The notes under the pieces were generated by a model, which was not told the origin of the DNA, searched no databases, and was given only the letters and a program-made list of their open reading frames with translations. A DNA stretch of 64,000 nt from NCBI GenBank assembly GCA_025499705.1, contig JAFMVE010000017.1:39853-103852 (forward strand). Direction: 5' to 3'. Shown here one piece after another: positions 9,129 to 17,930 of this stretch. Source of the stretch: Carboxylicivirga caseinilyticus. GTDB taxonomy: Bacteria > Bacteroidota > Bacteroidia > Bacteroidales > Marinilabiliaceae. Positions within the stretch are counted from its first letter, which is position 1. Every line of letters starts with the position of its first letter. Both the position numbers and the translations under genes were made by a program.

Positions 9129-11900
9129 ATGAAATTTTTATTCTCCAAACTACTTTTTCTATTGGTAGCTTCTTTAAATGTAATTCATGTCAATTCTCAG
9201 AACAATAATTACATCACCAATCAATCACCTTTGATTGATGTTCCTTTTTATGCCTTGCCTTTGGGCTCTATAAAAGCTGATGGATGGCTATTGAAACAAT
9301 TGGAACTTCAAAAAGACGGATTGACAGGTTATTCTGAGACATTGTATAGAAGTGCTGATGACCTGGGAGCAGGTTGTGATTGGTTAGGTGGTACCGGAAA
9401 TAGTTGGGAGAGAGCTCCATATTATGTAAAAGGATTAATAGCTCTGGCTTATACTTTAAACGACGAAACACTAAAAAATCGCACTCAAAAGTGGATTGAT
9501 TGGTCATTAAATAGTCAGGATGAGAATGGATTTTTTGGTCCGCCAAATAATACGGAATGGTGGCCTCGTATGCCAATGCTCTATGCAATCCGCGATTATT
9601 ATGATGCTACTCAGGATGCAAGAGTTTTGCCATTCTTTACCAAGTATTTTCAATATGAGTTAAACCATCTGGATGAGGTTCCACTGATTTATTGGGGAAA
9701 AGCACGTGCCGGTGACAATATGGAGATTGTTTTATGGCTTTACAATCGCACGGGTGACCAGTTTCTATTGGAATTAGCTGATAAGTTGGAAGCTCAGGCC
9801 TACGACTGGACAAATATTTTGAAGGCAAATTATTTCAATGGTTTTGTTGGTGATTTCTATCCAAAACATAATGTGAATGTTCCTCAGGGAATTAAAATGC
9901 CGGCTATTTATTACCAGAAATCGCAAAGTGATAATGATAAAATAGCATTTACAGAAGGAACTGAACATTTAATGCATGATCATGGACAACCTGAAGGTAT
10001 GCAGTCGGGTAATGAAATGCTGGCAGGTAAATCATCATTAACCGGGTTGGAAATGTGTAGTATTGTTGAGCAGATGCAAAGCTGTGAGACAGTACAAATG
10101 ATAACTGGTGATGTTAGTGTTGGTGACCAGTTGGAAAAGGTTGCATTTAATGCTTTACCAGGTGGGGTTAGCAAAGATTTTAAAGGTTTACAGTATTATA
10201 CACAGGCAAACCAGGTAAAGAGTGCTGATGGTCATCATGGCTTTGGACAACAATATAATAATGGTTTGATGCCAGGTCCGTATTCAGGTTATGGCTGTTG
10301 TCGTTTTAATTTACATATGGGTTGGCCTTATTATGTAAAAACTATGTGGGCAGCGACCAACGATAATGGATTGGCTGCCTTGGCTTACGGACCTAGTGAA
10401 GTAACGGCTATGGTTGCTGATCATGTTGAGGTGACAATCAAAGAAACTACAAATTATCCTTTTGCTGAATCTTTGGTGTTTGAATTAACAAGTTCAGAGA
10501 ATGTTGCTTTCCCATTGAAGTTAAGGATTCCTGAGTGGTGTTCAAATCCTCAGATAACGGTTAATGGTCTAGCTCAGACAAATGTAGTTTCTGGTGAATT
10601 TTATACCATCGACAGAACCTGGAGTAATAATGATGTGGTTGAGTTAAGTTTACCAATGGAAATTGTCATTAATGATGAAGTTAATCAGTCGGTAAGTGTT
10701 CAACGCGGTCCAATAGTTTACTCATTAAAGATTGATGAAAACTGGTCGGTTAAGAATGATTTTGGAAATGGTTTTAAAGAATATGAAGTGTTGCCACAAA
10801 CAGCCTGGAATTATGCCTTAATCCTGGATAAGAATAACCCCGAAAATTCGATTACGGTTAACCAACACACAATGCCGGAAAACCCATTTTTGCAATCGAC
10901 AACTCCAATTACCTTAACCGTAAATGCCAAAAAAACGGATAAGTGGAAATATACAATTAACGGCTTAATGGCAAGTGATCCTCCTTTTGGATCTGTTTCA
11001 TCTGATTATGCAACTGAACAGGTTGAATTGGTTCCGTTTGGCGCAGAGAATATTAGAGTAACCTGTTTTCCTGTAATTGGTGAAAGTCAGTTGTTGACAG
11101 AAACATTTGAAGATGATTTTAATGATGGTAATTACGAAGGATGGGTTGAATACAGTGGTAGTTTTATGACAAGAAATAATGAGTTGATTTCGACCAATAC
11201 CGTTGGTACACCTGGATCGAAAGCTATTCAGTCAGCCACTTCTTTTGCCGATTTTACATTGGATGTAAGAATGCAGGTTGGGAATACCGGCGATGCAGGA
11301 ATCATCTTCAGAGCCAGTGATCTTTCATTTAATCCGGACGATTATAATGGTTATTATTTTGGCTTGAGCGCCGAAAGAAATGAATTGATATTAGGGAAGG
11401 CCAATGGAGGTTGGCAGGCTTTAAAAATTATATCTAATACAATTAATAACGATACATGGTATAATATCAGGGTGATTGCCGAAGGAAATAATCTAAAGAT
11501 ATTTGTTAATGATATGACCTCTCCAAAAATAGAATTTAATGATGCATCATTTACTTCGGGTAGTATTGGAGTCAGAACCTATTCTGCTTTGGCAAAATGG
11601 GACGATATTAAAGTGATAAGCTCATCGGCTACAGAATTAAAAAACGTCTCATCAGATCATAAAATTAAAATTTATCCTAATCCAACAAATGATTCCATTC
11701 ACATTAATTTTAGTGAATCAGATTTAGGAAAATGTCAGATCAAATTATATTCTGAGGCTGGTAAATTAATGCAATCAGGTAAACGAAATCAGGAAGAAAC
11801 CGAATTTGTTTTTGATCGCAAAAGAATGAAGGCAGGAACATACATTATAAAAATTGAATCAGATAAGGACGTTGTAAATTCTCAGGTGGTAGTAATTTAG
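9129..11900 (+). CDS. GH127-like beta-L-arabinofuranosidase with C-terminal beta-sandwich and T9SS tail
   Basis: The 923-residue protein starts with a signal peptide (MKFLFSKLLFLLVASLNVIHVNS). Residues about 25-640 match the DUF1680/GH127 fold: an (alpha/alpha)6 barrel followed by beta-sandwich domains. LTGLEMCSIVEQMQ (about 307, Glu-x-Cys) and GYGCCRFNLHMGWPYY (about 387, Cys pair) supply the Glu and three Cys that bind zinc and act in catalysis in characterised GH127 enzymes. QRGPIVYSLK is another conserved block. Residues about 655-835 form a LamG/DUF1080-like sandwich (DDFNDGNYEGWVEYSG). The tail KIYPNPTNDSIHINF...MKAGTYIIKI is a T9SS sorting domain. Related families GH137/GH142/GH146 keep similar Cys motifs, so the exact family is provisional. 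Confidence 0.82.
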   Translation: MKFLFSKLLFLLVASLNVIHVNSQNNNYITNQSPLIDVPFYALPLGSIKADGWLLKQLELQKDGLTGYSETLYRSADDLGAGCDWLGGTGNSWERAPYYVKGLIALAYTLNDETLKNRTQKWIDWSLNSQDENGFFGPPNNTEWWPRMPMLYAIRDYYDATQDARVLPFFTKYFQYELNHLDEVPLIYWGKARAGDNMEIVLWLYNRTGDQFLLELADKLEAQAYDWTNILKANYFNGFVGDFYPKHNVNVPQGIKMPAIYYQKSQSDNDKIAFTEGTEHLMHDHGQPEGMQSGNEMLAGKSSLTGLEMCSIVEQMQSCETVQMITGDVSVGDQLEKVAFNALPGGVSKDFKGLQYYTQANQVKSADGHHGFGQQYNNGLMPGPYSGYGCCRFNLHMGWPYYVKTMWAATNDNGLAALAYGPSEVTAMVADHVEVTIKETTNYPFAESLVFELTSSENVAFPLKLRIPEWCSNPQITVNGLAQTNVVSGEFYTIDRTWSNNDVVELSLPMEIVINDEVNQSVSVQRGPIVYSLKIDENWSVKNDFGNGFKEYEVLPQTAWNYALILDKNNPENSITVNQHTMPENPFLQSTTPITLTVNAKKTDKWKYTINGLMASDPPFGSVSSDYATEQVELVPFGAENIRVTCFPVIGESQLLTETFEDDFNDGNYEGWVEYSGSFMTRNNELISTNTVGTPGSKAIQSATSFADFTLDVRMQVGNTGDAGIIFRASDLSFNPDDYNGYYFGLSAERNELILGKANGGWQALKIISNTINNDTWYNIRVIAEGNNLKIFVNDMTSPKIEFNDASFTSGSIGVRTYSALAKWDDIKVISSSATELKNVSSDHKIKIYPNPTNDSIHINFSESDLGKCQIKLYSEAGKLMQSGKRNQEETEFVFDRKRMKAGTYIIKIESDKDVVNSQVVVI

Positions 11901-12033
11901 TTTAGTTTGGTAGAGTAACCTTGCAACTGGCGAAGGGTAAATAATTTGTTATCACAGCAAAAAAAGGAATCTTCTGAAAGATACTCCTAAAAGGATTCGC
12001 TTAAACGGAGAATAAAAGCCTGAACAAATAGAT

Positions 12034-12070
12034 CATCAGACTAATATTACTCTTTAATATTAGTCTGATG
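12034..12070. terminator. Perfect 16-bp inverted repeat
   Basis: CATCAGACTAATATTA (12034-12049) and its exact reverse complement (12055-12070) flank a 5-nt loop, CTCTT. The hairpin lies 134 bp after the GH127 gene and 36 bp before the sulfatase start. It has no strong T-run, so it may be a terminator, an RNA-stability element or a leader structure for the sulfatase operon. Confidence 0.55.
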
Positions 12071-12106
12071 TATACTTTAGATTATATTTAATTAAACACC
12101 TATTAA

Positions 12107-13525
12107 ATGAAAAAATCCTTATCCCTAAATCTGTTTCTTTGCTTATGGTCTTGTTTATCTGTTTATTCTCAAGATAAAAAGCCTAATATCGTTATCATCA
12201 TAGCCGATGATTGTACGCATAACGAGTTAGCGCTTTATGGGGGTAAAAATGTTAATACACCAGCCATTGATAAACTTGCATCAGAAGGTTTAACGTTTAA
12301 CAAAGCATACGTAACCATGTCGATGTGTACACCCAGTCGTTCTGAGTTGTACACAGGTCTGTATCCAACACAAAGTGGGGTTTGCTGGAATCATGCTCAG
12401 GCTCGGGAAGGAACTCAAAGCATTGTTCAATATTTAGGTGAACTTGGTTATAGAACAGGTATTGCAGGTAAATTGCATATTAATCCGATGAAAAGTGTTT
12501 TTCCATTTGAATTAGTTGAAGGAGTAGAGCGAAATTGTGTGAGTAATACTGCTAAATACGATTCAAAAGGAATGCATGATTTTGTTACCCGCGATGACAG
12601 CCAACCATTTTGTTTAGTTACAGCGTTAACATGTCCACATGTTCCCTGGACGGTTGGTGATCCATCACATTTTAATACGGATAGTTTGATTTTGCCTCCG
12701 TACTTTGTTGATACAAAGGAAACACGTATTGCCTATTCAAAGTTCCTGGCCGAAATTGAAGTTTTGGATCAACAGGTGGGTCAAACCATTGACATGCTTA
12801 AAAAAGCGAATGTATATGATAATACAATAATCATTTTTACTTCGGAGCAAGGGGCGCAATTTCCTTATTGTAAATGGACCAATTACGATAATGGAGTTCA
12901 TACTGCATTTGTAGTTAAGTGGAATGGGGTTACTAAACAGGGTAGCAGAACAGATGCATTGATTCAATATAATGATGTTTTGCCTACTTTATTGGATGCA
13001 TTGGGTAATAAACAATCTGGGTTTGATGGTACAAGCTTTTTACCTGTTTTAAAAGGTGAAACTGATCATCATCGTGATTACGCTTATTTTATGCATAACA
13101 ATTATCCCGAAGGACCATCATATCCGATTCGTTCCATTACCAATGGAGAATTTCATTATGTCCATAATCTGAATCATGAAAATATTTATGTAGAAAAGCA
13201 TTTAATGGGACATCCGGTACATTCAGGTTATTGGTCGTCGTGGATGTTAAATATTACGCGCAGCGAAGAAGATTTTAATCGTGTTTCTAACTATATGCTC
13301 CGACCTGAAGAGGAATTATATTATACTTCGCAAGATAAATATGAAAGAATCAATTTGGCAGGGCAAAAAGATTACACATCTATCCAAAAGAAGTTGGCCA
13401 AAGAATTAAGTAAATGGATGGACGAACAAAGTGATCCGGGCTCTGAACTTGATTCGGAAAAGGAGTTTGAGGCACAAAAAGAAGGACGTCATTTTCAGTT
13501 GAAACAGCCTGAAGGTATTAAGTAG
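12107..13525 (+). CDS. Sulfatase (S1 family), secreted
   Basis: This is a 472-residue type I sulfatase with an export signal (MKKSLSLNLFLCLWSCLSVYSQ). The N-terminal metal-binding block NIVIIIADDCTHNE is followed by SMCTPSRSELYTGLYP (Cys about 75). Here C-T-P-S-R is the site where an anaerobic sulfatase-maturating enzyme makes formylglycine. C-terminal half motifs include TIIIFTSEQGAQFPYCKWTNYD and HPVHSGYWSSW. S1 sulfatases cleave sulfate esters from glycans. Subfamily and sulfate position are not assigned. No lipobox is evident, so the protein is probably periplasmic. It is followed 23 bp later by a second sulfatase. Confidence 0.9.
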   Translation: MKKSLSLNLFLCLWSCLSVYSQDKKPNIVIIIADDCTHNELALYGGKNVNTPAIDKLASEGLTFNKAYVTMSMCTPSRSELYTGLYPTQSGVCWNHAQAREGTQSIVQYLGELGYRTGIAGKLHINPMKSVFPFELVEGVERNCVSNTAKYDSKGMHDFVTRDDSQPFCLVTALTCPHVPWTVGDPSHFNTDSLILPPYFVDTKETRIAYSKFLAEIEVLDQQVGQTIDMLKKANVYDNTIIIFTSEQGAQFPYCKWTNYDNGVHTAFVVKWNGVTKQGSRTDALIQYNDVLPTLLDALGNKQSGFDGTSFLPVLKGETDHHRDYAYFMHNNYPEGPSYPIRSITNGEFHYVHNLNHENIYVEKHLMGHPVHSGYWSSWMLNITRSEEDFNRVSNYMLRPEEELYYTSQDKYERINLAGQKDYTSIQKKLAKELSKWMDEQSDPGSELDSEKEFEAQKEGRHFQLKQPEGIK

Positions 13526-13548
13526 TAAATTATGAATAACTAAAATTC

Positions 13549-15186
13549 ATGAATATGAGATATCCCGTTACAGTCATAAAAATTCTTTTTCTTACAGTTA
13601 TTGCTATCCTAAGTGCTTGTGCAGAGAAACAAAAACAGCAAAGGCCAAATGTTATTCTTATCATGGCCGATGATATGGGGTATTCCGATATTGGATGTTA
13701 CGGGGGAGATGTTCAAACACCCAATATTGATAAGTTAGCTAATGAAGGGGTAAGGTTTACTCAGTTTTATAATGGCGCCCGTTGCTGCCCTACACGTGCA
13801 TCCTTAATGACTGGTTGTTATCCCCATCAAACCGGAATTGGTCATATGACTAATACTCCTGAAAATTTCAAACAGCACGATTTGGACGTTGATGAATACC
13901 GTGGATTTTTAAATCATAATTGTGTTACCATTGCTGAGGTTCTTAAACAGTCGGGGTATTCAACCCTGATGACAGGAAAATGGCATTTGGGCATTTCAGA
14001 TTCGACTAAATGGCCATTACAGCGAGGTTTTGATAAGTTTTATGGATGTATCGTTGGAGCTACCAATTTTTTCAAGCCACAATATCCCAGAGGTATAGTG
14101 TATATGAATGATACCATCTCAATAAATGATGAAAATTACTACACTACTGATGCCTTTACCGATAATGCTATTCAGTTTATTGATGAATCGGAGAAAGAAT
14201 CAGGCAAGCCATTTTTCTTATATCTGGCTTATACAGCTCCTCATTGGCCCTTAAATGCTCCCAAAGAAATTGTTGAAAAATATAAAGGTCACTACAAAGA
14301 AGGTTGGTCGAAATTGAGATCTGAGAGATATGATCGAATGAAGCAACTGGGTATAATAGATGATAATTGGTTATTATCCGGTGATGATGGTATTGACTGG
14401 GATTCGCTTTCGGAGGATAAGAAAAATGAAATGGATCTTCGAAGAGCCATTTATTCTGCCATGATTGATCAGATGGATTATAATATTGGGAAACTGACAG
14501 ACTATCTCAAACAAAATAACTTGCTGGATAACACATTAATCATTTTTCTGAGCGATAATGGAGGCTGCGAAATAGGAGGTATGTTAGGAGGAGGTCCTGC
14601 ATCTCAATTGGGAACAAAAGAGGGTTATTTCCTCACTTACGGTAAGGCCTGGGCCAATCTATCAAATACTCCTTTTAAAGAATATAAGCACTGGGTACAC
14701 GAAGGAGGAATTAGTACTCCATTAATCGTTCATTGGCCGCAACAGACTACTGCAAATGTAAAGGGAAAGTTGGTTTCTCAATATGGGTTTTTACCAGATA
14801 TAATGGCTACCATTCTGGATGCAACCGGTGCAACTTATCCCAAAGATTATAATGGAAAAAGTATACCCCCTCATTCTGGCAAGAGCTTTTTGCCGGTTGT
14901 TAAGGGTAATGAAAAGGAAATCCATACAGAACCTATTTTTTGGGAGCATGAAGGGAATAAAGCAGTACGATTAGGGAACTATAAGTTGGTTTCAAAATGG
15001 AAAAATAATGAAACAGCCCAGTGGGAACTTTATGATATGGTTAACGACAGAACAGAGATGCATAACCTGGTAGAATCAATGCCTGATAAAGTTATTGAAA
15101 TGGAAAAGATGTACTTAAAATGGGCATCTGACAAAAAGGTTTTGCCATGGAACGAAGTTTTACAGAAATATAAATCGAAGAACTAA
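13549..15186 (+). CDS. Arylsulfatase-type S1 sulfatase, lipoprotein
   Basis: This 545-residue sulfatase has a lipoprotein signal (lipobox ILSAC, about residues 21-25), so it should be membrane-anchored. RPNVILIMADDMGYSDIGCYG gives the two metal-binding Asp. ARCCPTRASLMTG (about residue 79) is the C-x-P-T-R formylglycine site, and LLDNTLIIFLSDNGGCEIGG gives the distal metal site. GEHKxH-like elements are replaced by KHWVHEGGISTPLIVHWP, the usual arylsulfatase block. Length and the TGKWHLG block fit arylsulfatase-A-like members (subfamily S1_4-like, tentative). Two in-frame ATGs lie at 13549 and 13555, both compatible with the signal. It probably acts with the preceding sulfatase on the same sulfated glycan. 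Confidence 0.9.
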   Translation: MNMRYPVTVIKILFLTVIAILSACAEKQKQQRPNVILIMADDMGYSDIGCYGGDVQTPNIDKLANEGVRFTQFYNGARCCPTRASLMTGCYPHQTGIGHMTNTPENFKQHDLDVDEYRGFLNHNCVTIAEVLKQSGYSTLMTGKWHLGISDSTKWPLQRGFDKFYGCIVGATNFFKPQYPRGIVYMNDTISINDENYYTTDAFTDNAIQFIDESEKESGKPFFLYLAYTAPHWPLNAPKEIVEKYKGHYKEGWSKLRSERYDRMKQLGIIDDNWLLSGDDGIDWDSLSEDKKNEMDLRRAIYSAMIDQMDYNIGKLTDYLKQNNLLDNTLIIFLSDNGGCEIGGMLGGGPASQLGTKEGYFLTYGKAWANLSNTPFKEYKHWVHEGGISTPLIVHWPQQTTANVKGKLVSQYGFLPDIMATILDATGATYPKDYNGKSIPPHSGKSFLPVVKGNEKEIHTEPIFWEHEGNKAVRLGNYKLVSKWKNNETAQWELYDMVNDRTEMHNLVESMPDKVIEMEKMYLKWASDKKVLPWNEVLQKYKSKN

Positions 15187-15203
15187 ACCAATTTTATATA
15201 CTT

Positions 15204-15494
15204 ATGAAGTTTATTTTATTTATCACATTCCTTACATCGCTGGCTAAAGCCGGATTGTTAATTGGACTAGGCATTCTGCTTAAAAATCATTTTGAAACGG
15301 TACTGTCAACTCTTATTCGAAAACCTATTCCTGAAGATTTAATAGAGAGGTATAGCTATGAAAAGATGAAAGAAGTTATAAGATGGATTGGAATCTTTGT
15401 CATGATTCTGGGAATTGGAATGGCCGTTATCGGTTTATCTACCCTGATTATGGGATTTCAAATGCCAATGAATAATTTCAATTTTAATTTTTAA
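15204..15494 (+). CDS. Small two-TM membrane protein, unknown function
   Basis: This 96-residue protein has hydrophobic segments at about 3-27 (FILFITFLTSLAKAGLLIGLG) and about 60-85 (WIGIFVMILGIGMAVIGLSTLI). A charged linker lies between them and a short Asn/Phe-rich C-terminus follows. It begins 17 bp after the sulfatase and is likely co-transcribed. I do not recognise a family. A hairpin directly downstream marks it as last in the operon. Confidence 0.6.
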   Translation: MKFILFITFLTSLAKAGLLIGLGILLKNHFETVLSTLIRKPIPEDLIERYSYEKMKEVIRWIGIFVMILGIGMAVIGLSTLIMGFQMPMNNFNFNF

Positions 15495-15503
15495 GAAAGA
15501 ATT

Positions 15504-15545
15504 TTGAATTGTTGCTGTTCGTGTTTTTGATCAGCAACAATTCAA
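15504..15545. terminator. Bidirectional terminator between convergent genes
   Basis: TTGAATTGTTGCTG (15504-15517) and its exact reverse complement (15532-15545) form a 14-bp stem around a 14-nt loop, flanked by A/T runs. It lies between the plus-strand membrane protein gene and the minus-strand GH2 gene and can serve both. Confidence 0.8.
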
Positions 15546-15559
15546 TTTTATAAAGTATT

Positions 15560-17854
15560 TTACTTTTCTATAGGTCTCTGGGTATAAGTAACCAGTTTTA
15601 ATCCCATATCAAAATATTGCCCGCCTGTTGTTTGCTTGCAATGAACTGCAATTACATTTTTACCGGGTTTAATTGCATTCAAGGCTTCGTCACTGATCTT
15701 AATTGTTTTGTAATTCGATACGTAGCCTTGTTCTGATGCTGCCAAAACACCATTAATGTATATCTCACAGTCTTCGTCGTAATAAACAACCATGGTTAGT
15801 TTATCTAACTCTTCGGTTGAAAGTTCACGAATATCAATGGTTTTTCTTAACCAGATATCAGTTGTATTCCAGTTGGTTTGTTCATTTGAATTAGGAGGAT
15901 TTCCATTACCAAAACCACTTAAACCAATCTGCCATTCTGAATCATTAAAAGATTGTATTTGCCAATCAGATTCTGGTTCTTTATTGGTGTATTTCCACTC
16001 ACAGGGTTTTGAAATAGCATCGCTTAAAAAATACTCAGTTTTTTCAACATCCTGATAAATAAGTTTCTCATTTAAAGCTTTTATTTTATCAATATCAACT
16101 TTAGGTATTCGATCATAAGTAAGTAGTCCGTTAACCTCTTGTTCCACGTCTGTTAACTGCGTAAAAACGGCTCCACTCATATGGTTTTGTGTTTTGTATT
16201 GTAGAAGCATATGAACATACTCATCATAGATCTCTTCCAATTCATCTTGGGAGTTCACTTTCAGCATTCCAACACCTTCACCCGGCTTCCATTCATGCCC
16301 CTGCACTTCCAGTGCTATGGCACCGAATTCACCACAAACACCCGCCATACCATAGTTTGGTTCAATAATTTTTGGGGGAGGATAAGAGTGATAATCCAGA
16401 ATGTCACCTACATAATCATGATGATGATTATCGCTGGCTGCATTTATCAATCGGGTAGGGTCCAGTTTGCGGGTTAATTCAACCATTCTTGTGGTTGGAT
16501 TAATTCCGTCGGCTGTTTTCTGTCCCTGAAGTTCGTTATAAATGATCCAACTGGTTATGGATGGTACATTATACAAGCCCTCAACCATTCTGATGTATTC
16601 TTTCTGGAATTGAAGGGTATCAATCTTTGGTTTATGATGGATATATGAATTAACAGAAGGCATATCCTGCCATACCATTAAGCCCATTTTATCAGCATAA
16701 TAATACCATCTCATTGGTTCTACTTTCAAATGTTTGCGAACCATGTTATAACCCAGCTTTCTTTGTATTTCTACATCGTAACGAAGAGCTTCATCGGTAG
16801 GTGCCGTATACAATCCATCTGGCCAGTAACCCTGATCTAAAAGACCATAGTTATAAACAATTTTATCATTAAGATATACTTTGGTTTTTCCATCCTGTTG
16901 TTTAATACCCACCTTACGCATTGCAAAATAGCTATCTACTTTATCCAAAACTTTATCTTTTCTTTTAATCGCAATTTCCAGATCATACAGAAATGGAGTT
17001 TCAGGTGACCATAATTTAGTATTTGGAACAGGTAGAATAATATCTGTCCCCGGCATCGATTCTACGGAAGAAACTACTTTACCTTTATCCAGTACTTTTG
17101 CCTCTATGGTTATATTATCTAAATTTTCATTGTAAGGTAGTACTTGAAGAGTCAGTTTTTCCTCATCGACATTGGGTGTCATTTTTATTTTTTCAATACC
17201 GTTTTTGTCCACAGCTTCCATCCAAACTGTTTGCCATATACCAGTAATTGGTGTATACATGATTAATAATCCATGAGGTGGATTCTCTTGTTTTCCTCTT
17301 GGAATACCCTGTTTTTCTGTTGGATCAAAAACACGTACTATCAGTTCCTGTTTGTCTCCCTTTTTGAGGAACGAAGTTATATCCACATCAAAGGCATCGT
17401 AACCGCCACGATGTAGCTTAACACTCTCACCATTAATGAAAATTTCAGATTCCCAGTCAATAGCACCAAAATGAAGAATGATTCTTTTTCCTTTCCAATT
17501 TTTTGGCACTGAAAATTCTCTACGGTACCACAGTCTGTCATAGTGTTCTTTTATTCCAGAGATAGCTGATTCTACAGGAAAAGGAACCAGAATTTTTTCC
17601 GACAGTGTTTTTCCAACTGGTGTTGTATCATCGGCTTTTCCCGGTTCAAATTCCCACAAACCATTAAGGTTCACCCAGTCGTTTCTTACTAATTGAGGAC
17701 GAGGATATTCAGGCAGAGGATGGTTGATATCGATATCTTTCATCCATTGCGTTGGTAATTCTGCTTCTTTCATTGTCCAAATCTGGCTGAATGATTGAAA
17801 GTTAAGACTTCCAAGAACAATGAAAAGTAATGTTGATAATGATTTTAATTTCAT
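15560..17854 (-). CDS. GH2-family glycoside hydrolase, no T9SS tail
   Basis: This 764-residue secreted enzyme (signal peptide MKLKSLSTLLFIVLGSLNFQSFSQ) is a paralogue of the GH2 protein at 6454-8946. Compare LPEYPRPQLVRNDWVNLNGLW with LPEYPRPQMVREQWQNLNGIW. It has the jelly-roll, immunoglobulin-like and TIM-barrel domains. SWIIYNELQGQK holds the acid/base Glu and VCGEFGAIALEV the likely nucleophile. The C-terminal beta-sandwich (MVVYYDEDCEIYINGVLAAS) is kept, but the protein stops before any Por sorting domain, so it should stay in the periplasm. The pair may therefore split the same reaction between the cell surface and periplasm. Substrate is undetermined. Confidence 0.85.
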   Translation of the reverse strand: MKLKSLSTLLFIVLGSLNFQSFSQIWTMKEAELPTQWMKDIDINHPLPEYPRPQLVRNDWVNLNGLWEFEPGKADDTTPVGKTLSEKILVPFPVESAISGIKEHYDRLWYRREFSVPKNWKGKRIILHFGAIDWESEIFINGESVKLHRGGYDAFDVDITSFLKKGDKQELIVRVFDPTEKQGIPRGKQENPPHGLLIMYTPITGIWQTVWMEAVDKNGIEKIKMTPNVDEEKLTLQVLPYNENLDNITIEAKVLDKGKVVSSVESMPGTDIILPVPNTKLWSPETPFLYDLEIAIKRKDKVLDKVDSYFAMRKVGIKQQDGKTKVYLNDKIVYNYGLLDQGYWPDGLYTAPTDEALRYDVEIQRKLGYNMVRKHLKVEPMRWYYYADKMGLMVWQDMPSVNSYIHHKPKIDTLQFQKEYIRMVEGLYNVPSITSWIIYNELQGQKTADGINPTTRMVELTRKLDPTRLINAASDNHHHDYVGDILDYHSYPPPKIIEPNYGMAGVCGEFGAIALEVQGHEWKPGEGVGMLKVNSQDELEEIYDEYVHMLLQYKTQNHMSGAVFTQLTDVEQEVNGLLTYDRIPKVDIDKIKALNEKLIYQDVEKTEYFLSDAISKPCEWKYTNKEPESDWQIQSFNDSEWQIGLSGFGNGNPPNSNEQTNWNTTDIWLRKTIDIRELSTEELDKLTMVVYYDEDCEIYINGVLAASEQGYVSNYKTIKISDEALNAIKPGKNVIAVHCKQTTGGQYFDMGLKLVTYTQRPIEK

Positions 17855-17930
17855 GAAAAAAAGAGTGTATAAGATTAAAAGAACACAAATGTCCTTCGTT
17901 CAAATATTTACTTAAATGTTATAGATCAAC

